NCBI GenBank assembly: GCA_903882745.1
Contig: CAIRYG010000005.1
Coordinates: 62,001 to 126,000, forward strand
Reading direction: 5' to 3'
DNA: 64,000 nucleotides
Origin: an uncultured Gemmatimonadota bacterium
GTDB taxonomy: Bacteria > Gemmatimonadota > Gemmatimonadetes > Gemmatimonadales > Gemmatimonadaceae
The position numbers and the translations under genes are program-made. Positions 63,161 through 64,000 of the stretch are shown here, one piece after another; position 1 is the first letter of the stretch, and every line of letters starts with the position of its first letter. The notes under the pieces were generated by a model that had not been told where the DNA came from, made no database searches, and saw only the letters and a list, made by a program, of their open reading frames with translations.

Positions 63161-64000
63161 ATGAGTCCGCTGACCGTCGAAAGCGAGCCCATTACCACCC
63201 GTACCCAGCAATGGGGGCGGTGGATTGGTATCGCCGTTGGGGCGACGATTCTTGGCGTGGCGCTGTATGCGTTACGCGCCGAGTTTGCGACGTATAACCT
63301 GCGACAGGTGCGCGCGGCGGTGCACTATCTGGACCCGATCTTCGTGCTCCGGGCCCTGCTGTTCGCGATTGGCGCCTATGTGGTGCTGATCTCCTACGAC
63401 ATTCTGGCGCTCCGCTATATCAAGAGCGACCTGCCGACGCCGCGCGCGGCATTCATCTCGTTCATTGCATTTTCGTTCTCCAACGCGCTCGGCTTCCCGG
63501 TGCTACTGGGCGGTGGGTTGCGGTATCGGTTGTACAACGCCGCGGGACTCTCGACCGCCGACATCGCACTGACGATTGCATTCAATTCGGTCACCTTCTG
63601 GATTGGGGTGCTCGCGGTCGGTGGTGGCGCGCTACTGTTCGCGCCCAGCGCGGGCATAACGCTGCTTGGCGTTCCGCTCGTGGCGCTGCGGCCCGTGGGC
63701 GCATTACTGATAGCGGTGGTCGTGGCGTATGTGCTCGCCTGCATGTTTTATCGCAAACCCATTCGGATTTTTGGATGGGAGTTCACGCCGCCCACCACCA
63801 GGATGGCGCTCATCCAGGTGGTAGTCGCCGTGGTGGACTGGGCGCTGGTGGCCGCCGTGCTTTGGTCGGTGATTCCACTCCCCCCCGAGTCACTCACTTT
63901 CGGTTTGGTGCTCGGCGCATTCACGCTCGCACAGGTGGCCGCGCTCGTGAGTCATGTGCCCGGCGGACTCGGCGTATTCGAGATCACCTTCATTGCGCTC
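63161..64000 (+). CDS. MprF-like multipass membrane protein (UPF0104 family), truncated by window end
   Basis: The frame is open from ATG 63161 through the last base (280 codons). The product is strongly hydrophobic with at least seven segments. It contains family landmarks of the lysylphosphatidylglycerol flippase/synthase membrane domain: FSNALGFPVLLGGGLRYRLYNAAGLS, then LTLAQ-type AFTLAQVAALVSHVPGGLGVFE, the HVPGGLGxFE motif being characteristic. MprF modifies membrane lipids with amino acids and moves them outward, lowering susceptibility to cationic peptides. Whether the soluble synthase domain is present lies outside the window. An upstream in-frame ATG at 63083 would add 26 mostly charged residues. 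Confidence 0.85.
   Translation, partial: MSPLTVESEPITTRTQQWGRWIGIAVGATILGVALYALRAEFATYNLRQVRAAVHYLDPIFVLRALLFAIGAYVVLISYDILALRYIKSDLPTPRAAFISFIAFSFSNALGFPVLLGGGLRYRLYNAAGLSTADIALTIAFNSVTFWIGVLAVGGGALLFAPSAGITLLGVPLVALRPVGALLIAVVVAYVLACMFYRKPIRIFGWEFTPPTTRMALIQVVVAVVDWALVAAVLWSVIPLPPESLTFGLVLGAFTLAQVAALVSHVPGGLGVFEITFIAL

Overview
This 64 kb window is high-GC bacterial chromosome, most likely from a member of the Gemmatimonadota or a relative. That placement is an inference. It rests on composition, many secreted M20, M28 and S41 peptidases, a plasmid-type RepA gene next to a MerR-type gene on the chromosome, two glutamine synthetases, weak Shine-Dalgarno sequences at many starts, and promoter-like hexamers of the form TAnnTT just upstream of genes. 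No rRNA, phage, integrase or transposase gene was seen. One tRNA gene is present, tRNA-Cys(GCA).

Layout. Positions 1-3305 hold a minus-strand operon (YhaM-like nuclease, methyltransferase, GT2 glycosyltransferase, methyltransferase, start of a further gene) tied together by 4-bp GTGA/ATGA overlaps. Positions 3377-6145 encode a secreted PD40 propeller protein and an S41 processing protease. RepA-like and MerR-like genes follow (6270-7734), then a histone-H1-like Lys/Ala/Pro-rich protein with a very good promoter. Positions 8831-14740 are a complete tripartite RND efflux operon (TolC-like protein, adaptor, pump) behind a structured leader. Nitrogen assimilation follows: type I glutamine synthetase, a POTRA/Omp85-like barrel protein, and a convergent type III glutamine synthetase. 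Then come a GMC oxidoreductase with its small subunit, a DASS anion transporter, tRNA-Cys, and a sulfur module (amidase, TauE exporter, persulfide-dioxygenase-like/rhodanese protein).

From 29861 to 42730 the genes are mostly secreted or membrane functions: a beta-lactamase-fold protein fused to a propeller, a DUF1295 protein, an SDR, a SCO-like copper chaperone, a GHL10 protein, a second TauE, DctA, an M20 peptidase and an AbgB-like amidohydrolase. Two toxin-antitoxin modules, MazEF and AbrB-Doc, interrupt this stretch.

Positions 42731-53060 differ in composition and gene content and look like an accessory or defence island. It holds small membrane proteins, a secreted repeat protein with a recent internal duplication, an Mrr-type endonuclease, a bacterial PH-domain protein, and a four-gene restriction-modification-like operon. 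That operon encodes a short N6-MTase-like protein, an Eco57I-like MTase with a Cys-rich insert, a small unknown protein, and a helicase with an N-terminal GIY-YIG/T5orf172-like domain. It is the best candidate here for an undescribed system.

The right end is core-like again: an M28-family peptidase with altered catalytic motifs, an orphan RsbR-like PAS-PAS-STAS protein, a 1,979-residue secreted DUF5107-TPR-glycosidase-like protein, and the start of an MprF-like membrane protein that runs off the window.
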